19,919 nucleotides of DNA, from the NCBI GenBank assembly GCA_020025275.1, contig JAHHSI010000034.1:1-19919 (forward strand), read 5' to 3'. Under the pieces are notes generated by a model, which did not search any database, was not told where the DNA came from, and was given only the letters and a program-made list of their open reading frames with translations. The translations under genes were made by a program, and so were the position numbers. Origin of the DNA: Oscillospiraceae bacterium. Its GTDB lineage: Bacteria; Bacillota; Clostridia; Oscillospirales; Oscillospiraceae. Shown piece by piece: positions 12,963 through 19,919 of this stretch (positions are counted from its first letter, which is position 1; each line of letters starts with the position of its first letter).

Positions 12963-13988
12963 ATGAGAGCACGACTTTTTCCGGCGCTGCTGGCACTGCT
13001 GGTCCTGACCGGCTGCGCCGCAGCGCCGGCGGTCCCCCCGCAGCAGCAGTATCAGGCCACGTTTCTGACGCTCTTTGATACCGTCACCACCATTGTGGGC
13101 TATGCGGATACGGAGGAGGACTTTCAGGCGCAGGCCCAGCAGATCCATGATGACCTGTTGGAGTACCATCAGCTGTTCGATATTTACAACGAATACGGGG
13201 ATCTTTCCAATCTCAAGACCGTCAATGACCACGCCGGGATCGCCCCCGTGGCCGTGGATCAGCGGATCATTGCGCTTCTTCTGGACTGCAAAGCCTACCA
13301 CGAGCTCACCGGCGGGGCGGTCAATGTGGGAATGGGCAGCGTCCTCTCCCTCTGGCACACGGCCCGGACTGAGGGCCGTGACGCTCCGGATCGGGCAAAG
13401 CTCCCCAACGATGAGGCGCTGCACACAGCGCAGGAACACAGCTGCTTTGACGCCGTCGTCATCGACGAGGAGAAAAGCACGGTCTTTCTGCGCGATCCGC
13501 AGCAGCGGCTGGATGTAGGGGCCGTGGCCAAGGGCTGGTCAGTGGAACGGGTGTGCCGTGCGGCCCCGGAGGGTCTGCTGGTCAGCGTAGGCGGCAACGT
13601 CTGCGCCACCGGTCCCAAGCCCACCGGGAACGACTGGGTGATCGGGATCCAATCCCCGGACGACGTCTCCTCCTATCTCCACACACTGAACATCAAGGAC
13701 GGCTGCGTGGTCACCAGCGGCGACTATCAGCGGTACTATGTGGTGGACGGGAAACCCTACCACCACATCATCGACCCGCAAAGCGGGTATCCGGCCGCCC
13801 GTTGGCGTGCCGTCACCGTTGTGGGCAGCGATTCCGGTCTGGCGGACTGCCTGTCCACGGCACTCTTCATCCTTCCGCAGGAGGAGGGACAACAGCTGTT
13901 GGATCGGACCGGTGCCGTGGCCCTCTGGGTCACCCACGACGGCACGATCCTCTACAGCCCCGGTTTTGAACATCTAATTCGTACTTGA
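12963..13988 (+). CDS. apbE: FAD:protein FMN transferase (ApbE), lipoprotein
   Basis: Moves FMN from FAD onto a Thr of target proteins on the outer face of the membrane, using Mg2+. The product has 341 residues, with a lipoprotein signal and lipobox LTGC (C18). Family motifs in order are LTGGAVNVGMG (about 115-125), LDVGAVAKGW (183-192), VSVGGNV (208-214), TSGDYQRYY (251-259), HHIIDPQSGYPA (267-278) and DSGLADCLSTALF (290-302), which holds metal-binding residues. It starts four bases after the lipoprotein stop with only a weak AAGG upstream, so it is probably translated by coupling. Its likely targets are encoded in the same operon: RnfG, RnfD and perhaps the lipoprotein. Confidence 0.94.
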   Translation: MRARLFPALLALLVLTGCAAAPAVPPQQQYQATFLTLFDTVTTIVGYADTEEDFQAQAQQIHDDLLEYHQLFDIYNEYGDLSNLKTVNDHAGIAPVAVDQRIIALLLDCKAYHELTGGAVNVGMGSVLSLWHTARTEGRDAPDRAKLPNDEALHTAQEHSCFDAVVIDEEKSTVFLRDPQQRLDVGAVAKGWSVERVCRAAPEGLLVSVGGNVCATGPKPTGNDWVIGIQSPDDVSSYLHTLNIKDGCVVTSGDYQRYYVVDGKPYHHIIDPQSGYPAARWRAVTVVGSDSGLADCLSTALFILPQEEGQQLLDRTGAVALWVTHDGTILYSPGFEHLIRT

Positions 13989-14011
13989 GAACTATTGAAA
14001 GAGGTGAAGCT

Positions 14012-15313
14012 ATGAAGCACCTATTCTTTGGTGGACTTCATCCGGCAGATCGCAAGGAGCTGTCTGCCGGTGCACAGCTGGATGTATCTTTCCGCCCTGC
14101 ACGGGTGGCAATTTCCATGCAGCAGCATATCGGTGTACCCTGTACACCGTTGGTGTCGGTGGGTGATCCCGTCAAAAAAGGCCAGAAAATCGGCGACGGG
14201 CAGGGACTCTGCGTCCCCGTTCACGCCTCCGTCTCCGGCACGGTGACGGCCATCGAACCCCGCCGCCATCCCAGTGGACGGGACGTTCTGGCGGTGATCA
14301 TTGAAAATGACGGCCTTGCGACGGCAGACACCGCCATGCAGCCCCATCCCGACTATGAGCACCTGGAGATCGACACCATTCTGGGCATCATTCGTGAGGC
14401 CGGCGTGGTGGGTCACGGCGGTGCCGCCTTCCCGTCCAACATGAAGGCCCTCACCAGTCTTGGCAAGATCGACACGCTGATCGCCAATGCCTGCGAGTGT
14501 GAGCCCTATATCACAGCGGATGACATTCTGCTGCGGACAAATCCCCAGCACGTTCTGGAGGGCATGAATATTGTGGCCAAGGTCCTCCAGCCCAAGCGCA
14601 CGGTGCTGGCCATTGAGGACAACAAGAAAGAGGCTGTCTCCCAGCTGACCCCGCTGGTCCGGGAGACCGCCATCGAGCTGACGGTGCTGCCCACCCGCTA
14701 CCCGCAGGGTGCGGAAAAGCAGCTGATCCAGGCGGTCACCGGCCGGCAGGTCCCCTCCGGCGGCCTGCCCTCCGACGCCCATTGTGCCGTCTTTAACGCT
14801 GCCACCTTTGCCGCCGTCTATCGTGCGGTGTGTCTGGGGCAGCCTGTGACGGAGCGCATTGTCACCGTCTCCGGTGAGGGGGTCCGTGCTCCCAAGAATA
14901 TCCTCTGCCCCATCGGCACTTCCTTTGAGGAGCTCATTGCGGCCACCGGCGGCCTGTCCGAGGATATCTGGCGTGTCGTTTCCGGCGGTCCCATGATGGG
15001 CCTTGCTCAGGAGGATCTGTCGGTCATGACCATCAAGGGCACCAACTCCGTGCTGTGCCTTTCAACGCAGCGCAATCAGGAAAAGGAAAATCCCCTGTGC
15101 ATCCGGTGCGGAAAATGTGTGGAGGTCTGCCCCATGCACCTGCAGCCGCTGCACCTCTACCGCTGCAAAAATGACACGGCCATGCTGTCACGCTACCACG
15201 TGCTCGACTGCGTGGAGTGCGGCTGCTGTGCCTATACCTGCCCCGGAAAGCTTCCGCTGGTGGAAACCATTCGCCGGGGTAAATCCAACGTAAAGGAGGC
15301 AAAAGAATCATGA
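14012..15313 (+). CDS. rnfC: Electron transport complex subunit RnfC
   Basis: Peripheral cytoplasmic subunit expected to oxidise or reduce NADH and pass electrons through iron-sulfur clusters. It has 433 residues, about the normal length for Clostridia. An N-terminal barrel-sandwich segment (about 1-100) is followed by the Complex I 51-kDa-like flavin/NADH fold with GVVGHGGAAFPSNMK (131-145) and CECEPYITADD (161-171), then a SLBB-like region. Two 4Fe-4S motifs follow, at C363-C366-C369-C373 and C400-C403-C406-C410. I chose the ATG at 14012, with GAGGTG at 14001, because it aligns with the family start MKHLFFGG. It overlaps rnfD by four bases (ATGA), showing tight coupling. Confidence 0.95.
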   Translation: MKHLFFGGLHPADRKELSAGAQLDVSFRPARVAISMQQHIGVPCTPLVSVGDPVKKGQKIGDGQGLCVPVHASVSGTVTAIEPRRHPSGRDVLAVIIENDGLATADTAMQPHPDYEHLEIDTILGIIREAGVVGHGGAAFPSNMKALTSLGKIDTLIANACECEPYITADDILLRTNPQHVLEGMNIVAKVLQPKRTVLAIEDNKKEAVSQLTPLVRETAIELTVLPTRYPQGAEKQLIQAVTGRQVPSGGLPSDAHCAVFNAATFAAVYRAVCLGQPVTERIVTVSGEGVRAPKNILCPIGTSFEELIAATGGLSEDIWRVVSGGPMMGLAQEDLSVMTIKGTNSVLCLSTQRNQEKENPLCIRCGKCVEVCPMHLQPLHLYRCKNDTAMLSRYHVLDCVECGCCAYTCPGKLPLVETIRRGKSNVKEAKES

Positions 15314-16269
15314 ATCTGGCTGTCGGTTCTTCTCCTCATATCCGAAGCAGCAATTCTACCCGCCGCATTATGCGGGACGTCTGTGTGGCTCTGCTGCCCG
15401 CACTGGTGTTCGGCATCGCCCATTTCGGGCTCCGGGCGCTGCTCATCACGCTGATCAGTGTGGCTGCGGCCGTGGCTGCCGAGCTTCTGGCAAACCGCTT
15501 TTTGTTCAAGGACGGCCGGGATCTGGACGGCTCGGCCGTGGTGACCGGCCTGCTGCTGGCTATGACTCTACCCTCCTCCGTGCCCTATTGGATGCCCGCT
15601 CTGGGCAGCGTCTTTGCTATTTTTGTGGTCAAGGCCATGTGCGGCGGTCTGGGCCAGAACGTCTTTAACCCGGCTTTGGCTGCACGGGCCCTGCTGGTGC
15701 TGTTCTTCCCGGTACATATGGTGCGCTTTTATGCCGTGGACGGCTTGTTCGGCGGTGCCGACACTGTGACCTCCGCCACACCCATGCACCACATGGCCAT
15801 GGTGGAGCTGCCGGAACAGGGGCTCATGGATGCGTTCGTGGGCAACCTTCCGGGCTGTATCGGAGAGGTTTCTGCTCTGGCTCTGCTTCTGGGCGGGGCG
15901 TACCTGATCTATCGCAAGGTCATCTCTCTGCGGATTCCGGGGGCCTATCTGGGCACCGTGGCCCTCCTTACGCTGGTCTTTTTCCGGACGGAGCAGCCCC
16001 TTGTCTGGATGCTCTATCAGCTGCTCAGCGGCGGCGTGCTGCTGGGGGCCATCTTCATGGCCACGGACTATGCTTCCTCCCCCGTCACGCCCAAGGGCCA
16101 GATCCTCTACGGCATTGGCTGCGGCGCCCTGACGGTGCTCTTCCGCTACTTTGGCCTGTTCCCGGAAGGCGTCACGTACGCCATCTTACTAATGAACGCT
16201 GCTGCATGGCTCATTGATCGCTGCAGCGCTCCCGTGGTCTACGGTACCAAGAAAGGAGGCAGCCTATGA
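15310..16269 (+). CDS. rnfD: Electron transport complex subunit RnfD (NqrB/RnfD family)
   Basis: Integral membrane flavoprotein subunit, 319 residues, with several hydrophobic helices at about 24-62, 75-110, 122-140, 184-201, 210-225, 231-250 and 266-300. Family signatures are DGSAVVTGLLLAMTLP (73-88) and GGLGQNVFNPALAARALL (112-129). T157 in the segment DTVTSATPM (151-159) is the expected site for FMN attached by ApbE. The ATG overlaps the rnfC stop and follows an AAGGAGG. Its own stop overlaps the rnfG start by four bases. Confidence 0.94.
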   Translation: MNLAVGSSPHIRSSNSTRRIMRDVCVALLPALVFGIAHFGLRALLITLISVAAAVAAELLANRFLFKDGRDLDGSAVVTGLLLAMTLPSSVPYWMPALGSVFAIFVVKAMCGGLGQNVFNPALAARALLVLFFPVHMVRFYAVDGLFGGADTVTSATPMHHMAMVELPEQGLMDAFVGNLPGCIGEVSALALLLGGAYLIYRKVISLRIPGAYLGTVALLTLVFFRTEQPLVWMLYQLLSGGVLLGAIFMATDYASSPVTPKGQILYGIGCGALTVLFRYFGLFPEGVTYAILLMNAAAWLIDRCSAPVVYGTKKGGSL

Positions 16270-16796
16270 AATGCAAATCTCTGCTCCTGCCGGTGGCCAG
16301 CATCGTGCTGGTCGGCGGGCTCCTGCTGGGTTCTTCCGCCGCCCTCTCCAACATTGCCCAACGCAACGCCAACGAGGAACTGAAGAACGCCATCGCCTTT
16401 GTGCTGCCGGAAAGCCAGAACTTTATTGAAGAGACGTACGATGGCAGCGATGCGTCCATTCGCCGCGTGTTCAAGGGCGAAACCGGCTTTGTGGTGGAAA
16501 CCGTGGCTTCCGGCTATGACGGGGACATCTCCCTGCTGGTGGGTGTCAACAAAGACGGCCGTGTGGCCGGCGTGACGGTGCGTACCATGTCCGAAACGTG
16601 GGGTCTGGGCGCACAGGCCCTGACCGATTATAACTTTCTGGTCCAGTTCATGGGGACCAGCGGAAGTGCGGAGGTAGGCGCCGGCATCGAGCCGTTGACC
16701 GGAGCCACTGTCACCTCCAAAGCCATCACCCGCGGCATCAACGCCGCCGTGGGCTATGTGACCGGTGCGGATACGTCCTCCGGCGCCACATCCTGA
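16266..16796 (+). CDS. rnfG: Electron transport complex subunit RnfG (FMN_bind)
   Basis: Membrane-anchored, outward-facing flavoprotein of 176 residues. One N-terminal transmembrane segment (about 7-28) is followed by an FMN_bind domain with GVNKDGRVAGVTVRTMSETWG (93-113; KDG and SETWG are the typical parts). The attachment motif PLTGATVTS (143-151) puts FMN on T148. It receives electrons from RnfD in known Rnf complexes. The ATG overlaps the rnfD stop. The C-terminus is short and ends SSGATS, a second SGAT-like string outside the fold and probably not used. Confidence 0.93.
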   Translation: MKCKSLLLPVASIVLVGGLLLGSSAALSNIAQRNANEELKNAIAFVLPESQNFIEETYDGSDASIRRVFKGETGFVVETVASGYDGDISLLVGVNKDGRVAGVTVRTMSETWGLGAQALTDYNFLVQFMGTSGSAEVGAGIEPLTGATVTSKAITRGINAAVGYVTGADTSSGATS

Positions 16797-16809
16797 GGAG
16801 GGAAAGCGT

Positions 16810-17247
16810 ATGAGAAACAATAACTATCTGCGAAACATCCTGCTGGCCGTGGTGGTGGGCGCCGCCGCACTGGCCGCTCTGCTCTGCAAAACATTCCTGC
16901 CGGCGGCGATCCTGCCGGAGTGGAACATCCCCTATCTTCTGGGACTTACCTGCCTGGCTCTGATCCTGAATCACTATCTGGGCTCCGGCGGCACCTACTG
17001 CTGGATCTGCAGCGCCCTGCTGGCCGCAGCAACTTTCGGCCTGCTGCCCTGGTGTGCAGGCATCGTGAACACGTCGGAGCTGTGGAAAATGGCCCTTGTG
17101 GGCGGCGGTGTCTATCTTCTGGCCAACGGCCTCTTTGACTCCATCACCGAGCGCATCAGCTCCGGCCCTGCCGGAAAGGGTGCTGCCGTTATGACCGGTT
17201 TTGTCCTGTTTCTGGCCGGACAGTGTTTTGCCGGCATGATCCTCTAA
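16810..17247 (+). CDS. Small polytopic membrane protein ending the rnf operon, unrecognised
   Basis: 145 residues with four or five hydrophobic segments (about 9-31, 40-57, 64-86, 92-109 and 124-144). It has a cysteine pair in YCWIC (63-67) and further Cys at 26, 48, 82 and 139. GAGGAGGG at 16795-16802 supports the ATG at 16810. An in-frame upstream ATG at 16765 lies within rnfG and is less likely. Its position is where rnfE would follow in a normal rnfCDGEAB operon, but it is shorter than RnfE or RnfA (about 190-200 residues, six helices) and I see none of their signatures. It could be a replacement membrane electron carrier, an assembly factor or an unrelated protein. A terminator follows at once. 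Confidence 0.75.
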   Translation: MRNNNYLRNILLAVVVGAAALAALLCKTFLPAAILPEWNIPYLLGLTCLALILNHYLGSGGTYCWICSALLAAATFGLLPWCAGIVNTSELWKMALVGGGVYLLANGLFDSITERISSGPAGKGAAVMTGFVLFLAGQCFAGMIL

Positions 17248-17251
17248 GTGG

Positions 17252-17289
17252 AAAAAGACCATCTGCCATCAGGCGGGTGGTCTTTTTTT
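17252..17289 (+). terminator. Terminator of the electron-transfer operon
   Basis: A 16-bp stem with two G-U pairs (17252-17267 and 17272-17287), loop ATCA, followed by a T-tract, five bases after the last gene of the operon. It shows that the operon stops without rnfE, rnfA or rnfB. Confidence 0.92.
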
Positions 17290-17370
17290 ACAAGGCCCAT
17301 GCCCTCCGCTATCTCCTCCCCCATTGCTCGCCGTCCCCCAGATCGGGCCGCCGGAGATGCGGCGCTTCTC

Positions 17371-17399
17371 TTGACAAGTGCGGAGCAAATCTCTATAAT
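17371..17399 (+). promoter_or_regulatory. Consensus promoter of the tetR gene
   Basis: TTGACA (17371-17376) and TATAAT (17394-17399) are both perfect and exactly 17 bases apart. Such a strong promoter, with an operator directly at the transcription start, fits an autorepressed regulator. Confidence 0.9.
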
Positions 17400-17411
17400 G
17401 AACATTGTTCA
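17399..17411. promoter_or_regulatory. TetR operator, copy 1
   Basis: TGAACATTGTTCA, a palindrome with 6-bp arms, begins on the last base of the -10 box. A repressor bound here would block transcription start. The same site in opposite orientation lies at 18022-18034. Confidence 0.8.
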
Positions 17412-17426
17412 AATTGAGGTGATACA

Positions 17427-17984
17427 ATGAGTCCCACGGTAACATCGAAACAAGAGATCCTGAAAAAGAGTCGGGAGCTGCTGCAGCAGCAGGGCTGGTC
17501 GGCAGTGACGATCCGCTCCGTGGCGGCCGCCTGCCGTGTCTCTGTAGGCTCCCTCTATAACTATTTTGACTCCAAGGAGGCCCTCATGGCCGCCACAGTC
17601 GAGAGCATCTGGTGCGATATTTTCCATGGTGCCGAGGATGTAGCCACCTTTCAGGACACGCTGGCCTGTATTGCCTGGCTGTACAGCCGCATGGAATACG
17701 GCTGTACGGCGTATCCCGGCTTTCTCACCCTTCACTCCATCGCCTTTTTACAGCAGGATAAGGCCGACGGAAAACAGCGGATGCAGCAAATTTGGCAGCA
17801 CATGGTGGCCGGATTTTGCTCCGTTCTCTCCCATGATCCCCGCATCCGCCCCGACGCCTTTACCCCGCTATGTACGGCGGAGGCCTTTGCGGACCTGCTC
17901 TTCTCGCTGCTGCTGGCCGCTTTTCTGCGGCAGGATTACGATCCCGCCCCTACGCTGGAGCTGGTCCGAAGAGCCCTCTATTAA
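17427..17984 (+). CDS. TetR/AcrR-family transcriptional regulator
   Basis: 185-residue repressor. The N-terminal DNA-binding domain (about 7-55) has the family pattern, with the HTH at 29-48 (IRSVAAACRVSVGSLYNYFD) followed by SKEALM. The remaining helical ligand-binding domain is divergent, as usual, so the inducer cannot be named. GAGGTGAT at 17416 supports the start. Its promoter carries a palindromic operator, and an identical palindrome lies before the next gene, so it probably represses itself and that membrane protein. A terminator at 17983 follows the stop. Confidence 0.92.
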   Translation: MSPTVTSKQEILKKSRELLQQQGWSAVTIRSVAAACRVSVGSLYNYFDSKEALMAATVESIWCDIFHGAEDVATFQDTLACIAWLYSRMEYGCTAYPGFLTLHSIAFLQQDKADGKQRMQQIWQHMVAGFCSVLSHDPRIRPDAFTPLCTAEAFADLLFSLLLAAFLRQDYDPAPTLELVRRALY

Positions 17985-18013
17985 GACAGCCACCCTCGCT
18001 GTCTTTTCTTTTT
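17983..18013 (+). terminator. Terminator after tetR
   Basis: A perfect 8-bp stem, AAGACAGC (17983-17990) with GCTGTCTT (17998-18005), and loop CACCCTC, followed by a T-rich run. It overlaps the tetR stop codon. Confidence 0.8.
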
Positions 18014-18021
18014 CATCAACC

Positions 18022-18034
18022 TGAACAATGTTCA
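18022..18034. promoter_or_regulatory. TetR operator, copy 2
   Basis: TGAACAATGTTCA is the exact reverse complement of the operator at 17399-17411. It sits between the tetR terminator and the ribosome site of the downstream membrane protein gene. Confidence 0.75.
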
Positions 18035-18049
18035 AAAAGGAGAATCTCT

Positions 18050-18481
18050 ATGAAAGTAACCCGAAATACCCTTCTTCTGCTGGCGTCTGTGGTATGGTGC
18101 GCCGCAGGATACAATGTGCTCCGAATCGGTGTATTGGCCTACCACGCCTATGTCTCCGTGCCGGCGTTTCTGGTCTCCGCCGTGGTTTTCTTCCTGTTCC
18201 ACTTCTTTGTCTTTGGGAGATTAGTCAGAAAGCACACGGGACGGATCCACGCCTATCCCGAACCCCGCCAATTTTTCCTGAAGTTTTTTGACGGCAAATC
18301 CTTTGTGATCATGGCCGTTATGATGTCCGGCGGGATCTGGCTCCGCCGCAGCGGCGTGGCTCCGGAGTGGTTCATCGCCGTGTTCTATTCCGGTCTGGGA
18401 GCAGCTCTGCTGCTGGCCGGGCTGCTGTTTGGCCGCAACTATCTCCAATCGCTCCTGCGCCCGGAGGGTGCTGCCTTCTGA
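18050..18481 (+). CDS. Small four-helix membrane protein under TetR control
   Basis: 143 residues with hydrophobic segments at about 7-30, 36-56, 84-98 and 106-127 and a basic loop between the second and third. I do not recognise the family. AAGGAG at 18037-18042 precedes the ATG at 18050; a longer frame reaching back into tetR is not used. The shared operator makes it the probable target of the neighbouring TetR regulator, so it may act in export of, or response to, the TetR ligand. This is inference from position and operator only. No clear promoter is visible between the tetR terminator and its start. Confidence 0.8.
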   Translation: MKVTRNTLLLLASVVWCAAGYNVLRIGVLAYHAYVSVPAFLVSAVVFFLFHFFVFGRLVRKHTGRIHAYPEPRQFFLKFFDGKSFVIMAVMMSGGIWLRRSGVAPEWFIAVFYSGLGAALLLAGLLFGRNYLQSLLRPEGAAF

Positions 18482-18699
18482 TCCGGCAGTGACGGCCATG
18501 CCCAGCCCTTCCACATGGCTCACCTGCCGGCGATCCCTCGGCTCTGTGACGGCTTTCATTCTTACCAGAGAACCAGCTATCTATAAATCACGACCTTAAA
18601 ATGTAAAAACATCTTGACTTTTTCGGCTGTATGTTTATAATAAATATAAAGAACTCTTTACATTTTGAAGCTCATATTTGACATTATGGGAGGGATATT
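18482..18699. other. Intergenic region with inverted repeat around a strong promoter
   Basis: No gene seen. AAAATGTAAA (18598-18607) and TTTACATTTT (18657-18666) are perfect inverted copies on either side of the promoter at 18614-18641. They could be two operator half-sites for the downstream XRE regulator. Confidence 0.5.
18614..18641 (+). promoter_or_regulatory. Promoter of the membrane protein/XRE pair
   Basis: TTGACT (18614-18619) and a perfect TATAAT (18636-18641) are 16 bases apart, and the next gene starts 58 bases downstream. It is a strong sigma-A match. Confidence 0.85.
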
Positions 18700-19029
18700 A
18701 TGAAAAAAATGGATGAAATGGATAGAAAGATTCAACTGCATGCTGAAGAGATTTCTTACAGAAGTACGCTGCTGATTTTGTCTATTTGGACGCTATATAA
18801 TTGCTGGCAGACGCTTGTGAATGGTGAAAAATATAATGTCTTTCCGGGGCTGATTGTATGCCTTGCAGTTAGTGTACAGAATGTTGCACAACTGGTGATA
18901 AAACGAAAAATGATAGATGGTGACGAAGAATATCGTGAGCCTAATAAACTGATTTTGGCAATCCTTGGATGTTTGGCTGTGGTAGCTATTGTGCTTTTTG
19001 TTGGAACCACCTTTATTGTTGGGGCGTAA
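18700..19029 (+). CDS. Small three-helix membrane protein paired with an XRE regulator
   Basis: 109 residues: a charged N-terminal helix (1-19) and hydrophobic segments at about 20-40, 47-67 and 83-106. GGGAGG lies before the ATG. The XRE gene starts five bases after the stop. Small membrane proteins paired with short YozG-like XRE regulators are widespread in Firmicutes; the function is unknown and I give no family number. Codon use is AT-richer than in the surrounding genes, which may point to transfer. Confidence 0.82.
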   Translation: MKKMDEMDRKIQLHAEEISYRSTLLILSIWTLYNCWQTLVNGEKYNVFPGLIVCLAVSVQNVAQLVIKRKMIDGDEEYREPNKLILAILGCLAVVAIVLFVGTTFIVGA

Positions 19030-19034
19030 GAACA

Positions 19035-19226
19035 ATGAAAAATGAAATTAAGCGATTGCGAAAAGAAGCAGGTTTGCGCCAAGAAGATTTGGCCGCAAAA
19101 GTAGGAGTTAGCCGTCAGACTATTATTGCAATTGAAAACAATAAATATGACCCTACATTGGAATTGGCAATGCGACTTGCTCGTCTCCTGCAAACATCGG
19201 TAGAAGAGTTGTTTGTTTTAGAGTGA
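19035..19226 (+). CDS. Short XRE-family transcriptional regulator
   Basis: 63 residues, consisting of a single Cro/CI-type HTH: KRLRKEAGLRQEDLAAKVGV, then SRQTIIAIENNKYDPTLELA. It ends TSVEELFVLE, as in YozG-like regulators of membrane-protein pairs. The ATG at 19035 follows the membrane protein gene after five bases. No strong ribosome site is seen, so coupling to the upstream gene is likely. It may bind the inverted repeat around the operon promoter. Confidence 0.92.
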   Translation: MKNEIKRLRKEAGLRQEDLAAKVGVSRQTIIAIENNKYDPTLELAMRLARLLQTSVEELFVLE

Positions 19227-19499
19227 GCTGTTCATTCTATTCTTGTTTTTCGAACACTCATCCTGATAAAAATACGCTTTGCAATATATTACTTACGAGA
19301 AAAGGGACATCACCAGAATTTTCATCCTGGTGATGTCCCTTTTGTGTAGCCAACCCTGCCAGACAGCTGCCATATATCAGTAGTTTTCGTGGGTTACTGT
19401 TTTATGGACACCCATCTTATGCCGGGGGTTTCCTTTCTTTAACGACCCATCACAGCAACGTGATGCCATCCACGCATCACTTCACTTGCCGTCCCAGCC
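19227..19499. other. Intergenic region between convergent genes
   Basis: It contains the bidirectional terminator at 19300-19343. I see nothing else supportable in it. Confidence 0.5.
19300..19343. terminator. Bidirectional terminator
   Basis: A perfect 17-bp stem (19300-19316 with 19327-19343), with A-tract and T-tract ends, lies between the XRE gene and the convergent surface-protein gene. It can stop transcription from both sides. Confidence 0.92.
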
Positions 19500-19919
19500 T
19501 TATTTCTTTTTTCTCAGCCGCTTGAACAATACGGCAATAAGAAGGCCAAGGCCGCTGATCGCGCAGAGCGCAGTCACCACGGACACAATCTTCACCGTGT
19601 GGGGCTCATGATGTTCGGCCGTAGTCTGCTCCTCTATCCCCTGCTGGGGTGCGGTTACCGAGACCGTTTCATCGCTGTCCGCCTGCGGTGCAGGCAGTTC
19701 AGTCGATTCCGGACGGGACACCGCAGTGCTGCCGGAGGTCGACGGCCGCTTCGTCGCCGCCGTATTCTCCTGCGTCACAGGGCGATCTGCGTTGCTCCCC
19801 AGGTCGGGGGCGGGGGCCGGAGCCGGCTTCTCTTCAGGGGTCGGTGTGGGGATCACATCGGGCACCGTAGGAGGTTCCGGAGGCACAGGCGGCTCCGGAG
19901 GAACGGGAGGTTCCGGGGG
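19500..19919 (-). CDS. Pro-rich surface protein, C-terminal part, cut by window edge
   Basis: The minus-strand frame is open to the window edge and shows the last 139 residues. It begins in repeats of PPEPPV, goes on as a Pro/Ala/Thr/Ser-rich wall-spanning stretch, and ends with one hydrophobic segment (IVSVVTALCAISGLGLLIAV) and a basic tail, FKRLRKKK. This is the layout of an extracellular protein with a C-terminal membrane anchor. No LPXTG sortase motif is seen before the hydrophobic segment. The ectodomain, and so the function, lies outside the window. An in-frame GTG at 19886 falls inside the repeat and is not a start. Confidence 0.75.
   Translation of the reverse strand, partial: PPEPPVPPEPPVPPEPPTVPDVIPTPTPEEKPAPAPAPDLGSNADRPVTQENTAATKRPSTSGSTAVSRPESTELPAPQADSDETVSVTAPQQGIEEQTTAEHHEPHTVKIVSVVTALCAISGLGLLIAVLFKRLRKKK

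Noticed and set aside
11885..12964. 359-codon minus-strand frame over the lipoprotein gene
   Set aside because: Antisense shadow. The plus strand has a lipoprotein signal, internal repeats and operon context.
16810..17247. Calling the last operon gene rnfE or rnfA
   Set aside because: It is about 50 residues too short, and none of the RnfE/RnfA sequence signatures are visible.
19500..19919. LPXTG-type sortase substrate
   Set aside because: The C-terminus has a hydrophobic segment and basic tail but no LPXTG-like motif before it in the visible part.
1..19919. CRISPR array, rRNA gene, transposase or complete insertion sequence
   Set aside because: No regularly spaced direct repeats of CRISPR size, no rRNA-like sequence and no transposase-like protein were seen on either strand.

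Overview
The window looks like chromosome from a gut-type Clostridia, most likely an Oscillospiraceae relative. This rests on a high-GC groESL pair, Gram-positive style AGGAGG ribosome sites, consensus sigma-A promoters, CCA-encoding tRNA genes, lipoproteins, Rnf-type genes and many perfect-stem intrinsic terminators. The taxon is inferred from general protein character, not from a database search.

Layout. 1-1882: the end of groES, then groEL and its terminator. 1983-2396: a tRNA-Met, tRNA-Glu, tRNA-Val cluster with its own promoter and terminator. 2632-8172: a visibly AT-richer accessory block. On the minus strand it carries a coupled operon of two paralogous HTH/ankyrin-like proteins and a 57-residue acidic, Met-rich mini-protein. 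Divergent from that operon is a 973-residue protein that joins an SF1 (UvrD-like) helicase, a RecB/Cas4-type PD-(D/E)XK nuclease, a DEDDh 3'-5' exonuclease, an excisionase-type HTH and a C-terminal membrane anchor. 8609-11756: a glutaminase behind a long structured leader, an OmpR-type response regulator and a divergent membrane histidine kinase.

11912-17247: one dense operon for flavin-based electron transfer. It encodes a two-repeat lipoprotein with FMN_bind-like motifs, the flavin transferase ApbE, RnfC, RnfD, RnfG and an unrecognised small membrane protein. It ends at a terminator with no rnfE, rnfA or rnfB. 17371-18481: a TetR regulator and a small membrane protein, both preceded by the same TGAAC(A/T)nTGTTCA-type operator. 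18614-19226: a small membrane protein plus an XRE regulator, AT-rich. 19500 to the end: the C-terminus of a Pro-rich surface protein read from the minus strand.

How the genes work together. ApbE should attach FMN to the Thr of TGAT in RnfG and of SATP in RnfD. NADH electrons entering at RnfC would then pass across the membrane to flavins and perhaps to the lipoprotein. The accessory block next to the tRNA genes has the make-up of an undescribed DNA-processing or defence locus: a membrane-tethered helicase with two nuclease domains, opposite a small regulator operon. It is the most interesting part of the window. Its function is inference only.
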